In this document: positions 52,856 through 61,956 of the stretch, in pieces
Position numbering within the stretch: position 1 is the stretch's first letter
Layout: every line of letters starts with the position of its first letter
Origin: Alistipes megaguti
GTDB lineage: Bacteria > Bacteroidota > Bacteroidia > Bacteroidales > Rikenellaceae
Direction of reading: 5' to 3'
DNA: 64,000 bases
Assembly: GCF_900604385.1 (NCBI RefSeq)
Contig: NZ_LR027382.1
Coordinates: forward strand, 310,001 to 374,000
Translations under genes and position numbers: made by a program
The notes under the pieces: model-generated
Seen by the model: only the letters and a program-made list of their open reading frames with translations
Database searches by the model: none
What the model was told of the DNA's origin: nothing

Positions 52856-53469
52856 TGTATCTCTTCCCGGAAGACCGCTTTGTCTATGGGCAGACTGTAA
52901 ACTCATACGCTTGGGCATCTTCTGACTTGAGTGCGAAAATGATCAAGTATATGCAGTCTGTGCCGGGAGTCGCCGCGGCGATCAATACGACGGGATCTTA
53001 TCCCATTCGGCCCTCGATCTACAATCAGCTGAAATTCGCCTGCTTCGATCTCCCGGGTGTTTCGCAGATGTGTTTCATGCGTGCCGCCGAGATGTATCTC
53101 ATCGAGACCGAGGCGCTCTGCAAGCAGCAGACTCCGGATGAGTCAACGGCTCGAAATCTGCTCTACACGGTCAACTCCGCCCGCGATGATGCCTATACGC
53201 AAACTGCAGCCTCGGGGCAGGAGCTGATCGACGAGATTCTGCTTACACGGCGTATGGAGTTGTGGGGCGAAGGTTTTTCCTGGTTTGATCTGAAGCGGCT
53301 GGGAGCCTCCATCTCGCGCAAGACCTATGCCGACACTTCGGGTGCCGAGTGTCCTGGAACGTTTGGTCGGAACTTTGCCGTGACGGTAGGGCCCAACGAT
53401 AATGGAACTAATGACTGGGTTTGGGTCATTCCGCTGAGCGAGACGCAGTACAATGATCTGATCAAGTAA
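52855..53469 (+). pseudogene. SusD/RagB C-terminal fragment
   Basis: About 200 residues matching only the C-terminal end of SusD-family proteins: a late helical repeat (FMRAAEMYLIETEALCKQ), an ILLTRRMELWGEGFSWFDLKRLG block, and the closing WVWVIPLSETQYNDLIK. No start codon with a signal peptide; the frame begins at the border of an AT-richer block, and the first 300 or so residues of a SusD are missing. Codon use (GAT, TAT, TTT) differs from neighbouring genes. A decayed import. Confidence 0.85.
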
Positions 53470-53488
53470 AATATCAATCAGATGTAAA

Positions 53489-53538
53489 ATAATTGCTCCA
53501 TAATTTGTGGCATTACGCCAAGGTTATGGAGCAATTAT
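53489..53538. terminator. Hairpin between convergent gene remnants
   Basis: A perfect 15-bp stem (53489-53503 with 53524-53538) and 20-base loop. It lies between the convergent ends of the SusD fragment and the thioredoxin-like fragment and probably terminated both in the parent locus. No long U-tract. Confidence 0.6.
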
Positions 53539-53551
53539 ACTATGAAGACGT

Positions 53552-53880
53552 TTATCGAAGTCCCGAGATTTTATTTTTCAGAGATTCTCTTTGCTCAGGA
53601 GAAGTGCCATACTCAAAAGCGGCAATTTTGCCAGATTTGTCCACCACAATAGTAAGCGGATAGCCGTTGTTGCCTATAAATTTCTTAAATTGGGTATCGT
53701 TTACAAGGGGAATCCAGTTAAATCTAACTTTGTCAAGAACTTGTTTTGCTATTTCAGGAGCTTCATAAGTAGATGAAAAAAACATTACATCCGGCATTTC
53801 ATCTTTCCAATTAGAAAAATAAATGCTCGCAACTTGTTCATATTTAGATGTTGCAAAATCAGTCATAAAGGTTAAAGGTA
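53552..53880 (-). pseudogene. TlpA/thioredoxin-like C-terminal fragment
   Basis: About 105 residues of the C-terminal part of a TlpA/AhpC-type thioredoxin-fold protein (LTFMTDFATSKYEQVASIY; cis-Pro region YPLTIVVDKSGKI; EYGTSPEQRESLKNKISGLR). It has no start, and the N-terminal half with any CxxC active site is absent. Homology stops exactly at the right-hand TTAAAGGT repeat. The reading frame continues upstream over the M64 gene, but that is unrelated sequence. Low GC compared with neighbours. Confidence 0.8.
53872..53879 (+). repeat. 8-bp direct repeat, right border of relic block
   Basis: TTAAAGGT, identical to 52848-52855; the thioredoxin-like homology ends here. Confidence 0.5.
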
Positions 53881-53925
53881 CGATTTTCCCGACATCCGTC
53901 CGCTCCGAACAAAGGACTTCGCCGC

Positions 53926-55503
53926 TCAACGGTCCGACGGCTCCGTGATGACCACGGGAGGCCCCGACGGCACGAAGCGGGACAAATCCCCGATTCCCGA
54001 GCGCGTTCCGACCGGATAAGCCGGGCGCTGATCCTCGAGCAGAAACGCGTCGAACGTATAATCCGGCTCGCCGGCAAGCCTCCGGATACGCCGGATCTGA
54101 GCCCATCGGCTCGGGGCATTGAAATAGGCGACATTGTCGTTCATGCAGCTGTTCTCTTCCGGACGCCAGATCCCCGAACGGTAGGTGCCCGCCCCGGGAT
54201 AGGTTCCGACCATCGGATAATCGGGCAGCGCGGCGAAATCCCGCCACGTCGTCTGGGAGATGTCGGACGAAAAGTCCGCATTGATATAGAATCCAAAGTT
54301 TTTTAAACTCTCGATTTCGTTCCGAGTTTTCGCCGGAATCTCGGTCTCGTAATAGACGTATTCGTCGAGCAGCTTGGCGAAACCGTGTCCGCCGGCCTCG
54401 TGCACCACAAGTTTGTCGAAACTGCTTCCGACAGGAATCATAGAGATCGAGAAACCGTCGGTCCACATCAGACTGGTCCCGGCATACACCGCCCGGTTGA
54501 TCGGCATGACGACCGTCAGATCCTGCATGCGGCGCCCCGTCAGTGCCGTCACCCGCGTCAGCCAGTCGCGGACGGCTCCGTCATCGCACGAAATCGAGGT
54601 CGATACCCCCTGCCACAGCGTCGAGAATTTCGTATCCACGGTCTCCGCCGGAGAGACACAACTCATGCCCGCCTCCTCGGAAATCGCAGTCAGCATGTAG
54701 ACATCGAAATAGGAGCGGTAGGCGCTGTAAGGATAGACCGAGAAGAAGGCTTCGACCGCTCGCCGCATGTCGGTTTCATATTTCCCCGTTCCCCGGGCCA
54801 TTTCGGCAAGCGTGTAGCCGTCCCCCACGACGACCAGACACACGCCGTTTCCGGATGTGGCCCGTTGCAACGCAATGACCTCGCCGTCACCGTAGTTTTT
54901 CACCGGATCGAAGGCCTGTTGCACGAGAACGACATCCTGCGTGAACCGGCCAGCCGTCACATGCAACGTCACGGACCTTTCCGCGCCGAGATTCGTCAAG
55001 ACGCGGATGCGCACCCGCGTCCCCTCGACCACGGCCGTACACCACTCCGCCTGCGGGGAGAGCGTGACTTCGAGCGGTTCGGGTGCCGATCCGACCGTCA
55101 GATACTCGGTAGTATTGAGAGCTGGCAATTCGAGTCGTCCGGGCGTCACGAGGGTCGGAGCCTGCGTAACCGCAACCACCTGCGAAAGCTCCGCCGCATC
55201 GAAATAGACCGAGGCATCGCGCTGTGCGAAATCCGCGTTCGGTGCGACGTGCAGCCGGACCCGATATTTCCCGGCTCCGCCCGAGGCGGGTTCGGCCGTC
55301 AGCCACTCCCGCGCTATCGGAGGCGACACCTCCGAGGTCCAGGCTCCGTCGGCCTGCAATTCGATCCATTCATCCCCGCCCTCGTGCGGCAACACGACAC
55401 TCCGGGGCGAAACCTCCAACAGCGTCGTCCGATCCTGCGAAGTCGAGCAGGCGCAGCACCCGAGCAGCACGATGCCCCACAACAACCGTAAACAACTCTT
55501 CAT
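53926..55503 (-). CDS. M64-family metallopeptidase lipoprotein with BACON-like domains
   Basis: 525 residues. Lipoprotein signal with Cys19 (LLGCCAC). Two beta domains of BACON/Ig type (about 25-115 and 117-200) precede a peptidase domain (about 205-525). The zinc motif reads HEAGGHGFAKLLDEY: both His residues, the catalytic Glu and the later Glu are present. Related M64 enzymes include the Clostridium ramosum IgA peptidase. Probably anchored outside the cell or in the periplasm and acting on host or dietary protein. It is the last gene of the Sus-like locus. Confidence 0.88.
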   Translation of the reverse strand: MKSCLRLLWGIVLLGCCACSTSQDRTTLLEVSPRSVVLPHEGGDEWIELQADGAWTSEVSPPIAREWLTAEPASGGAGKYRVRLHVAPNADFAQRDASVYFDAAELSQVVAVTQAPTLVTPGRLELPALNTTEYLTVGSAPEPLEVTLSPQAEWCTAVVEGTRVRIRVLTNLGAERSVTLHVTAGRFTQDVVLVQQAFDPVKNYGDGEVIALQRATSGNGVCLVVVGDGYTLAEMARGTGKYETDMRRAVEAFFSVYPYSAYRSYFDVYMLTAISEEAGMSCVSPAETVDTKFSTLWQGVSTSISCDDGAVRDWLTRVTALTGRRMQDLTVVMPINRAVYAGTSLMWTDGFSISMIPVGSSFDKLVVHEAGGHGFAKLLDEYVYYETEIPAKTRNEIESLKNFGFYINADFSSDISQTTWRDFAALPDYPMVGTYPGAGTYRSGIWRPEENSCMNDNVAYFNAPSRWAQIRRIRRLAGEPDYTFDAFLLEDQRPAYPVGTRSGIGDLSRFVPSGPPVVITEPSDR

Positions 55504-55551
55504 GGCAAACTTTTTTTATGCGAACAAAACGATTCGGGCGACTCCGGATCG

Positions 55552-55596
55552 AAAACAAAAGGGAAAGCACCTCGCCAAGGGGTCGAGGTGCTTTCC
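55552..55596 (-). terminator. Terminator after the 429-residue lipoprotein gene
   Basis: A perfect 13-bp stem (55562-55574 with 55584-55596), 9-base loop, then CTTTTGTTTT on the - strand. It separates the SusCD operon from the M64 gene, which may therefore be partly or independently transcribed. Confidence 0.85.
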
Positions 55597-55611
55597 GAAA
55601 CAAGGTAGAAA

Positions 55612-56901
55612 CTACTGTGAAATCCGATCGAAGCGATACCCCAAACCAAGCAATATCGCCTCGAAGGGATCATCCCACCACAAAGGCAGAAAAGGAGGCT
55701 GCTCCAGCGTATCCAAGTCTCGCAGGAAGAGAAGCATTGATCCGTTTTCATCCAAGGCCAGGGCAACAACCATTTTGCCAAGCGATTCCTGAGTCTTGTC
55801 AAAAGCCCGGTTTGCGCGATCCAACTGGAAATAGGTCAGATTGAACGATTCGTCGTCCACCCAGAAATAGCCTTCGCCAACCGTCGTATAGTTGCCACTC
55901 ACAACTCCATCCACAACATTGAACGGTGCCGTATAGGTCATCTTGCAGTCCCGGAAGAGATTCGTCAGATCGCCCGTAGACGAAGGGGTGAATGCAGCAT
56001 GGTCTCCTTCGTTGGTGATCGAAATCGTAAAGCCGTCGTTGTGGCTCGGAATTGTTTCCGTATCCATCTCCTCATCCATGGCCCAAAGTTCGAGCATCTC
56101 CAATCCGATCAACTCCTTGCACTCCCATGTGCCGGCCAGCGCCGCATACGAAAGCAGGCCCTTGATCGTAACGGTGACACTCGGAATCTCTCCGGCAATG
56201 AAACGGCCACCCTGTTCATCCACGCCGAGCTTCAGCGTCGCGGGATTGTTCAGATCCACATCGGGCCCCGGGAGCAGCGTCAGCGTCGCCGTGTTGCCGT
56301 CTTTCGGAACGATGAAAGAGGTGGCGTCGTCCTTCACCAGGAAGTGCTTACCCAACTCGGCCGTCGAGCCCGAAAGGACCTCGAACGGCAATTCGAGATC
56401 CTTAGGCGCCTTGAAGTTATCGTCGCCCACGGTCAGCGTAATATCCAGCGACTCCTGCAATTCTGCCTCCGCCGTTGTGAAACTGTAGACATAAACGCTC
56501 GACTTGGCCAGATTGACCGTCGTGGAAGCAACCCGCCCGATCGTATAACCCGTTCCGGGGGTCAACGTCAGGGTCAGGGTCTTGGCCGCCTCGAATGCCT
56601 GCTTGGGCGTTACGGTGACGGTCGCCTCGGTCTTGCCGGCTTCGAGCAGGAAGCTCTGCGCGGAAAGCTCGTAATCGGCCGCCGTGGCAGTACCGCCGAC
56701 CGTGAATCCGATATTCAGATCCGACGCCGCAGCCTGCGACGCTACCACCTTGACGTCGATCGGTTCGTCGTCCAGCGTATAGGACGATGTTGAAAATTGC
56801 ACATTGGCATCCGAGCCCGATCCGGGTCCGTCGTCATCGCCGCACGCGCCCAGCGACAATGTCGTCAGAAGCGCCACGGACAAATACAAATACTTTTTCA
56901 T
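55612..56901 (-). CDS. Surface lipoprotein of the Sus-like locus
   Basis: 429 residues. Lipoprotein signal with Cys20 (LLTTLSLGAC) and an acidic DDDGPGSGSD export-type stretch just after it, as in surface-exposed Bacteroidetes lipoproteins. Residues about 32-250 look like two Calx-beta/Ig-type repeats (FTVGGTATAADYEL; ATVTVTPKQAF; GKHFLVKDDATSF). The C-terminal 180 residues form a separate beta domain (GTWECKELIGLEMLELWAMD). It sits where SusE/F-like binding proteins usually sit; the ligand is unknown. Confidence 0.75.
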   Translation of the reverse strand: MKKYLYLSVALLTTLSLGACGDDDGPGSGSDANVQFSTSSYTLDDEPIDVKVVASQAAASDLNIGFTVGGTATAADYELSAQSFLLEAGKTEATVTVTPKQAFEAAKTLTLTLTPGTGYTIGRVASTTVNLAKSSVYVYSFTTAEAELQESLDITLTVGDDNFKAPKDLELPFEVLSGSTAELGKHFLVKDDATSFIVPKDGNTATLTLLPGPDVDLNNPATLKLGVDEQGGRFIAGEIPSVTVTIKGLLSYAALAGTWECKELIGLEMLELWAMDEEMDTETIPSHNDGFTISITNEGDHAAFTPSSTGDLTNLFRDCKMTYTAPFNVVDGVVSGNYTTVGEGYFWVDDESFNLTYFQLDRANRAFDKTQESLGKMVVALALDENGSMLLFLRDLDTLEQPPFLPLWWDDPFEAILLGLGYRFDRISQ

Positions 56902-56934
56902 AATCCGTCTTTATTTAGTGAAACAATCAGAGTA

Positions 56935-57150
56935 TCAATTTCCAACCGCCGTTTCGTACTCCGAACGAATCTCCCGCCACCTTTCAAGCTCCTCGGCCGA
57001 TGCCGATTCGCCGACGATCGGCAGCAGATCGTACGATCCGCCCGAGCTCCGCGGCGGCACATCGTCATACTTGTCGCATCCTGCGGCAAAAAATCCCAGT
57101 AACGCCGCTACGCCCAGCGCTCCGAGCAACAACCAGTTTTTCCGTTTCAT
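56935..57150 (-). CDS. Small lipoprotein between susD and the surface lipoprotein
   Basis: 71 residues from the ATG at 57150. N-terminal lipoprotein signal (WLLLGALGVAALLGFFAAGC) with the lipidated Cys at residue 25. The mature part is only about 47 residues, with a charged helix near the end (SAEELERWREIRSEYET). No family recognised. It starts 17 bases after the susD stop in the same operon, so probably a real but undescribed component. Confidence 0.65.
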   Translation of the reverse strand: MKRKNWLLLGALGVAALLGFFAAGCDKYDDVPPRSSGGSYDLLPIVGESASAEELERWREIRSEYETAVGN

Positions 57151-57167
57151 GGCCTTCAGTTTCAAAA

Positions 57168-58586
57168 TCAAAATTCATAACCCGGGTTCTGCGCAATCTG
57201 TCCCTGACTGTTCCGGATGTCCCGGACACTCACGGGCATCGTATAGAGATACTGTCGCGTCACATACTTGATCGGCAGCGTACTGCCCGACTGCTGGATT
57301 ACCCACCATTCGGGACGTCCGTTGCGTTTGAGTTCGAACCAGCGGTCACCCTCCATGTAAAGCTCCTTGCGCCGCTCGTCCAGAATGGCGGAAATCAACG
57401 GCGTGAGGGGCTGTCCCGTGGCATCCACCGTGATCAGCGCCTCGCGGTCCGGCTCGGGAAGCGTCCGAAGCGTGTAATCCTCAACATCTTCGATACGCTT
57501 GCGGCGCAGTTCGTTGAGCAGCGACAAGGCCTTCGCCTCGTCCTGCTGCGCCCCCGGGTGGGCATAACTCTCGGCAAGCATCAGATGCAGCTCCGATCCC
57601 CGGATCCGTGCCGTCACGGTCTTCTGATTGACCCGTTTGGCATCACACATGATGCCCCAGCGAATATCCTTCTGCGGCTCCGCACCGAAGAGCTTCAACA
57701 GCGTGGCATTGACCGGTCTCGTACTCAGATAGCTGCGGAATGTCTCGTCGTAGAGCGTCTTCACATCGTCATCACCCGTCGTACGGTCGCGGATGATCAC
57801 CTCCTGCAACTGCTCGCCGTAAGACTGGATCGACTCCGTATAGACGCTTCTGTCTGCAAGGGCGTAGGACGGTACGGCCAGCAGCTCCTCGCACAGCGGA
57901 ATCACCTCGGACCACTCTTCCGCCCAGAAATAGAGCTTGGCCAGGTAGGTCTTGGCCACCGCCTCGGTGAAGAGATACGATTCGTCGGTCATGTGGTAGT
58001 CGACCGCCTTGCGGAGGAGCGATACCGCATACTCGTAGCTCCGTGCAAGGGTATTGCGATCGGGCACCGCATCGCTCTCCACGTCGAAGTGCTCGACAAT
58101 GGGAATGCCCGGCAGAGAGGAGGCCGTCGCCGCATCGTACGGCTCGCAGTAGATCCGGATCAAATTGTAATAGCATACGCCCTTGATGGCATAGGCTGCG
58201 GCACACAACGCCCGGGCCTTCGCAGAGTCCTTTTCGAGCATGTACTCCAGAATCAGGTTACAATCCTTGATTGTCGAATAAAGACCCTCGTAATACCCCT
58301 TCTGAAAGTTGTTCGCCACATCGCCCGCATAGAGCGTCAGACGCCCGGCCGAGATGTTCGCATCGAGATTGTCGGAAATCGACTCGTAGAGAATCACCCG
58401 GTCGTAGCAGCCCAGAATATCTTCGTCCGTACCCTCCTCGATGGCATACAGCATGTTGTTCAGCAAGGCTTCGAAATCCTCCTCCGTTTCAGGAATGATC
58501 TTTCCCTGCGGCGTCACGTCGAGATAACGTTTGCATCCGCCGAAAAGCAGCGTTGCCAGGACTATCATCCATATTTTCCGTTTCAT
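57168..58586 (-). CDS. RagB/SusD-family nutrient-binding lipoprotein
   Basis: 472 residues, full length. Lipoprotein signal (MKRKIWMIVLATLLFGGC, Cys18). Tetratricopeptide-like helices cover the middle (AAAYAIKGVCYYNLIRIYCE; EAVAKTYLAKLYFWAEEW) and the C-terminal block includes DERRKELYMEGDRWFELKR. It forms the lid of the SusC transporter encoded 12 bases upstream. Two peptidase-related genes and no glycosidases in the locus suggest a protein or peptide ligand. Confidence 0.93.
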   Translation of the reverse strand: MKRKIWMIVLATLLFGGCKRYLDVTPQGKIIPETEEDFEALLNNMLYAIEEGTDEDILGCYDRVILYESISDNLDANISAGRLTLYAGDVANNFQKGYYEGLYSTIKDCNLILEYMLEKDSAKARALCAAAYAIKGVCYYNLIRIYCEPYDAATASSLPGIPIVEHFDVESDAVPDRNTLARSYEYAVSLLRKAVDYHMTDESYLFTEAVAKTYLAKLYFWAEEWSEVIPLCEELLAVPSYALADRSVYTESIQSYGEQLQEVIIRDRTTGDDDVKTLYDETFRSYLSTRPVNATLLKLFGAEPQKDIRWGIMCDAKRVNQKTVTARIRGSELHLMLAESYAHPGAQQDEAKALSLLNELRRKRIEDVEDYTLRTLPEPDREALITVDATGQPLTPLISAILDERRKELYMEGDRWFELKRNGRPEWWVIQQSGSTLPIKYVTRQYLYTMPVSVRDIRNSQGQIAQNPGYEF

Positions 58587-58598
58587 AATCCGCTGTTT

Positions 58599-61500
58599 TT
58601 AGAATCCGAGCGTCACGCCGAACGTCACGGAGCGCGTCGTGGGATAGATCGCGCCCGGAACCTCCGGGTCCATGCCCTTGTAATCGGTGAATGTAAAGAA
58701 GTTGGCCAGACTTACGTTGAAGCTCACGGCATCGAATCCGCCCCGGTTGACCACCTTGCGCGGCAACGAGTAGGAGAGCGTGATGTTCTTGATCCGCACG
58801 TACGAAATCTTGTAGATATAGATTCCATCGACCACGGCATTGGCGGTCGGATTCGACTGGTCGAAATGGTACTTCGCGTCGAACGAGTCGTAGATCCGCG
58901 GGTATTTCGTCCCCGTAGTGTTCGTTTCCGTCCAACGGTCGGTGCGGTCTTTCCAGACATTCAGGTGGTTCGAATACAGGTCGCTGTACTCAGTCTGCGC
59001 CCGGTCCATCGTGGAGACGCTTCCCGCAGCGATCTGGCTGTAAGTCGCCGGCGACTCGTTGCGGTCATAGGCATAAGACCCGAACGAAAAGACGCCGTTG
59101 ACCGACAGACGCAAATTCCGGTATCCGGCCGAAATGCTGAAACCGCCGTTGAACGGCGCCTCCCGATTCCCCAGATAGTAGAGGTAGTTGGCTTCGTCGG
59201 TGTAGTCTGCATCGCTCGAAATGACCGCATCGGGGCGAAGTTTGAATTCGTAAAGACCCGTCAGGGGGTCGATCCCGACCACCTTGCCACCAATGAGCGC
59301 CCGGGCCGGATAGCCCTCGTAGTAGTTGAGCTTCATGTGCTGGAACGATACCGAACTCGCATATTCGAGCACCTTGTTCGAGTTGAAAGCGAAATTGACC
59401 GAAGCATCCAGCGTCCAGTCCCGGGTCTGAACGATCCCGCCCCGGAGCGTGAACTCGATACCCCGGTTGCGCAGACGGGCGAAATTGGCCGCCTGATGGG
59501 TGAATCCCGTGGTCACGTAAAGCGGCTTGTCGTCCACGGCGCCTTTGGTCAGACGTCTGTAATACTCCGTTTCGAGCGAAAGCCGGCCGTCCAGGAATGC
59601 CAGGTCCAGACCCACCTTCACGTCGTTGACCTTCTCCCACCCCAGATTCGGATTGGGCGCCGAAGAGATCGTTCCAACCAGGTGGTTCTGCGACTGATAC
59701 TCCCGATAGGTCTGCAGCGAATAGTTCATCATCAGTTGCGGCGAGGCGCTCGTCACGATATTTCCCGTAAAGCCGTAAGAGGCTTTCAGTTTGGCGTATT
59801 GGAGCACCTTGCGGGCCGATGCCATGAAGGGCTCCTCGGTCAGAATCCAGGCTCCGCCCACACTCCAGTTGGGATTGAACTGCGCATGCGTGCCGAAATA
59901 GGAGCTGCCGTCGGCACGCCCTGTGACGCTCAGAATATAACGGTCCCGGAACGAATAGTCGGCCGAAAGATAGAACGACGCATAGCGGGACTTGGTGAAA
60001 TACTCGCCCGTCAGACGCTCGATCTCCCGCAGCGTGCTTTCCGAGGGTTTTTCGATCGGTGGCAGAGCCGTATTGCCGGTCCGCGGGTCGTAATTGAACC
60101 GTTTGTTGAAGAGCGTGTGCGAATCATTGCCCCGCAATTCGGCGCCTCCGACCACATTCAACGTATGGCCGTCGCCGTACTCCCCGACATAGGTGAGATG
60201 CCCGCGCAGCAGATACCCCGTGCGACGGCTCTTGTTTTCCAGAATGGAGCCGTAGAGATTGCCGTTGTGCGTACGATGGATGCTCAAGCGATCCTGATAG
60301 GCCCCGTACGTATCCTCCTCCCGGGTAGTCTGCGTATCATTGTTGTTGAAGTTATAGGAGGCCAGTCCTTCAAACTTCAGATTCTCCAGCAGTTTGTACT
60401 CCATCCCCAGACGGACCTCCGTCGAAACGTAATCGGTCTTCGTCTTGTTGCCCTCGATCTCCCGCAGGATGTTGAAGCCCTTTTCCGGCAGGTCCTCATA
60501 GGTATCGCGGTTGTAGTTGGGCAGCGAGAGCCACGTCTGGTCGTTGGCATAGCTGCCATCCTCGTTGTAGGGCTTCTCGTAGGGGTTGGCGAAATAGGCA
60601 TAGGTGAAGGGATCGACGCTCGGATTCGGCGTATTGGCCTTCCGGCAGGAGATATCGGCGCCCACATCGAAGGAGAAACGGCGGGTGGGTTTGAAGCCCA
60701 GATTGGCCTTGAAGGTATAGCGGTCGGCACTGTCTTCGATGAGCATGCCCTGGTCGTTGGTATAACCCAACGAAAGGTAGTAGTTGTAGGTCTCCGAACC
60801 GCCGCTCACCGAGACATGGCCATTCACCGAGACGGCATTGCGCAGAATCACGTCATACCAGTCGGTATCGGTCGCAGCCAGCGAACTCAGATAGGCATCC
60901 TGCGCCGCCGTATCGCCCTTCAGATGGGCAAAGGCCAACTGTCCGGAGCGAACCTGTCCCACGATACCCACCGTGGGATAGATCACCGACGGGTCCAGAA
61001 GCGACTGCGCATATTTCTCAGCCGCGAATTCGTCCCAGAGTTCCTGCTCCCAGGCCAGTTTCTCGGCCGTATTCATCAACGACGGCTGCCGCTGGGGGCG
61101 GAACGAAACGGTGACATTCGACGAGAAATTGACCTTCATCTTCCCGGCCTTGCCCCGTTTGGTGGTCACCACGATGACGCCGTTCGCAGCCCGCGATCCG
61201 TAGATTGCCGCTGCCGCGGCGTCCTTCAGCACGACGATCGACTCGATATCGCTCGGGTTCACCCCGCCGATCCCATAGATGAAAATGTCGTCGAAACCGC
61301 CGGTCTTGAGCTCATTCGAACTCAGATTCGTACTCGGGCCCTCATTCTGCAACGGAACGCCGTCGACCACCCACAGCGGAGTTGTATTTCCCGAAAGATT
61401 GGCAATACCGCGGATCCGGATCCGCTGACTGGCTCCGGGGCGCCCCGTAGTCGGCGTAACCGTGACACCGGCCAACTCGCCCTGCATCATGGCGTCGACC

Positions 61501-61922
61501 GAGGTCTGCGGCTTGAGTTGCAGTTCATCGGCCGTCAGGATACCCACCGAACCGGTCACCTTCTTGACCGTGGTCTGCGAATAGCCCGTCACGACAATCT
61601 GTTCGATCTCCGTGGAGGTGGGTTGCAGAACCACGTCCAAACGTGTACGCCCGGGAGCCACGACCTGCTCCTGCGTCTGATAACCGACAAATGAAAACAG
61701 AAGGGTCTTGCCGCCTTCGGGAATCCGGATTTGGTAGCGTCCGTCGGAATCCGTGATCGCCCCGCTGTTGCGCGCCTCCTTCACGACCACCGTCGCCCCG
61801 ACCACGGGCATCCCGTTCACATCCGCAACCCGCCCCGTGACGGACCGCGGCTGTGCGAACGCAGCACCGCACTGCAACAGAACCGACAGCAGAATCAAGG
61901 CTTGACGTAAAATCATCTTCAT
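58599..61922 (-). CDS. SusC/RagA-family TonB-linked outer-membrane transporter
   Basis: 1107 residues from the ATG at 61922. Signal peptide ending GAAFA; carboxypeptidase-D-like N-terminal domain (about 25-110: VTGRVADVNGMPVVGATVVV); TonB box-type region IEQIVVTGYSQ; plug domain with the SusC signature (ATGRPGASQRIRIRGIA-like block, and FIYGIGGVNPSDIESIVVLKDAAA); then the barrel, ending VTFGVTLGF. It imports substrate captured by SusD using TonB energy. The metalloprotease-like gene lies 34 bases upstream. Confidence 0.95.
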   Translation of the reverse strand: MKMILRQALILLSVLLQCGAAFAQPRSVTGRVADVNGMPVVGATVVVKEARNSGAITDSDGRYQIRIPEGGKTLLFSFVGYQTQEQVVAPGRTRLDVVLQPTSTEIEQIVVTGYSQTTVKKVTGSVGILTADELQLKPQTSVDAMMQGELAGVTVTPTTGRPGASQRIRIRGIANLSGNTTPLWVVDGVPLQNEGPSTNLSSNELKTGGFDDIFIYGIGGVNPSDIESIVVLKDAAAAAIYGSRAANGVIVVTTKRGKAGKMKVNFSSNVTVSFRPQRQPSLMNTAEKLAWEQELWDEFAAEKYAQSLLDPSVIYPTVGIVGQVRSGQLAFAHLKGDTAAQDAYLSSLAATDTDWYDVILRNAVSVNGHVSVSGGSETYNYYLSLGYTNDQGMLIEDSADRYTFKANLGFKPTRRFSFDVGADISCRKANTPNPSVDPFTYAYFANPYEKPYNEDGSYANDQTWLSLPNYNRDTYEDLPEKGFNILREIEGNKTKTDYVSTEVRLGMEYKLLENLKFEGLASYNFNNNDTQTTREEDTYGAYQDRLSIHRTHNGNLYGSILENKSRRTGYLLRGHLTYVGEYGDGHTLNVVGGAELRGNDSHTLFNKRFNYDPRTGNTALPPIEKPSESTLREIERLTGEYFTKSRYASFYLSADYSFRDRYILSVTGRADGSSYFGTHAQFNPNWSVGGAWILTEEPFMASARKVLQYAKLKASYGFTGNIVTSASPQLMMNYSLQTYREYQSQNHLVGTISSAPNPNLGWEKVNDVKVGLDLAFLDGRLSLETEYYRRLTKGAVDDKPLYVTTGFTHQAANFARLRNRGIEFTLRGGIVQTRDWTLDASVNFAFNSNKVLEYASSVSFQHMKLNYYEGYPARALIGGKVVGIDPLTGLYEFKLRPDAVISSDADYTDEANYLYYLGNREAPFNGGFSISAGYRNLRLSVNGVFSFGSYAYDRNESPATYSQIAAGSVSTMDRAQTEYSDLYSNHLNVWKDRTDRWTETNTTGTKYPRIYDSFDAKYHFDQSNPTANAVVDGIYIYKISYVRIKNITLSYSLPRKVVNRGGFDAVSFNVSLANFFTFTDYKGMDPEVPGAIYPTTRSVTFGVTLGF

Positions 61923-61956
61923 AGGCCTCAATCGTTATAGGTGTACAAACTTATCA

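Noticed and set aside
53881..54466. Extended reading frame joining the thioredoxin-like fragment to upstream sequence
   Set aside because: The upstream part overlaps the M64 peptidase gene in another frame and has no homology; only the first part up to 53880 is thioredoxin-like.
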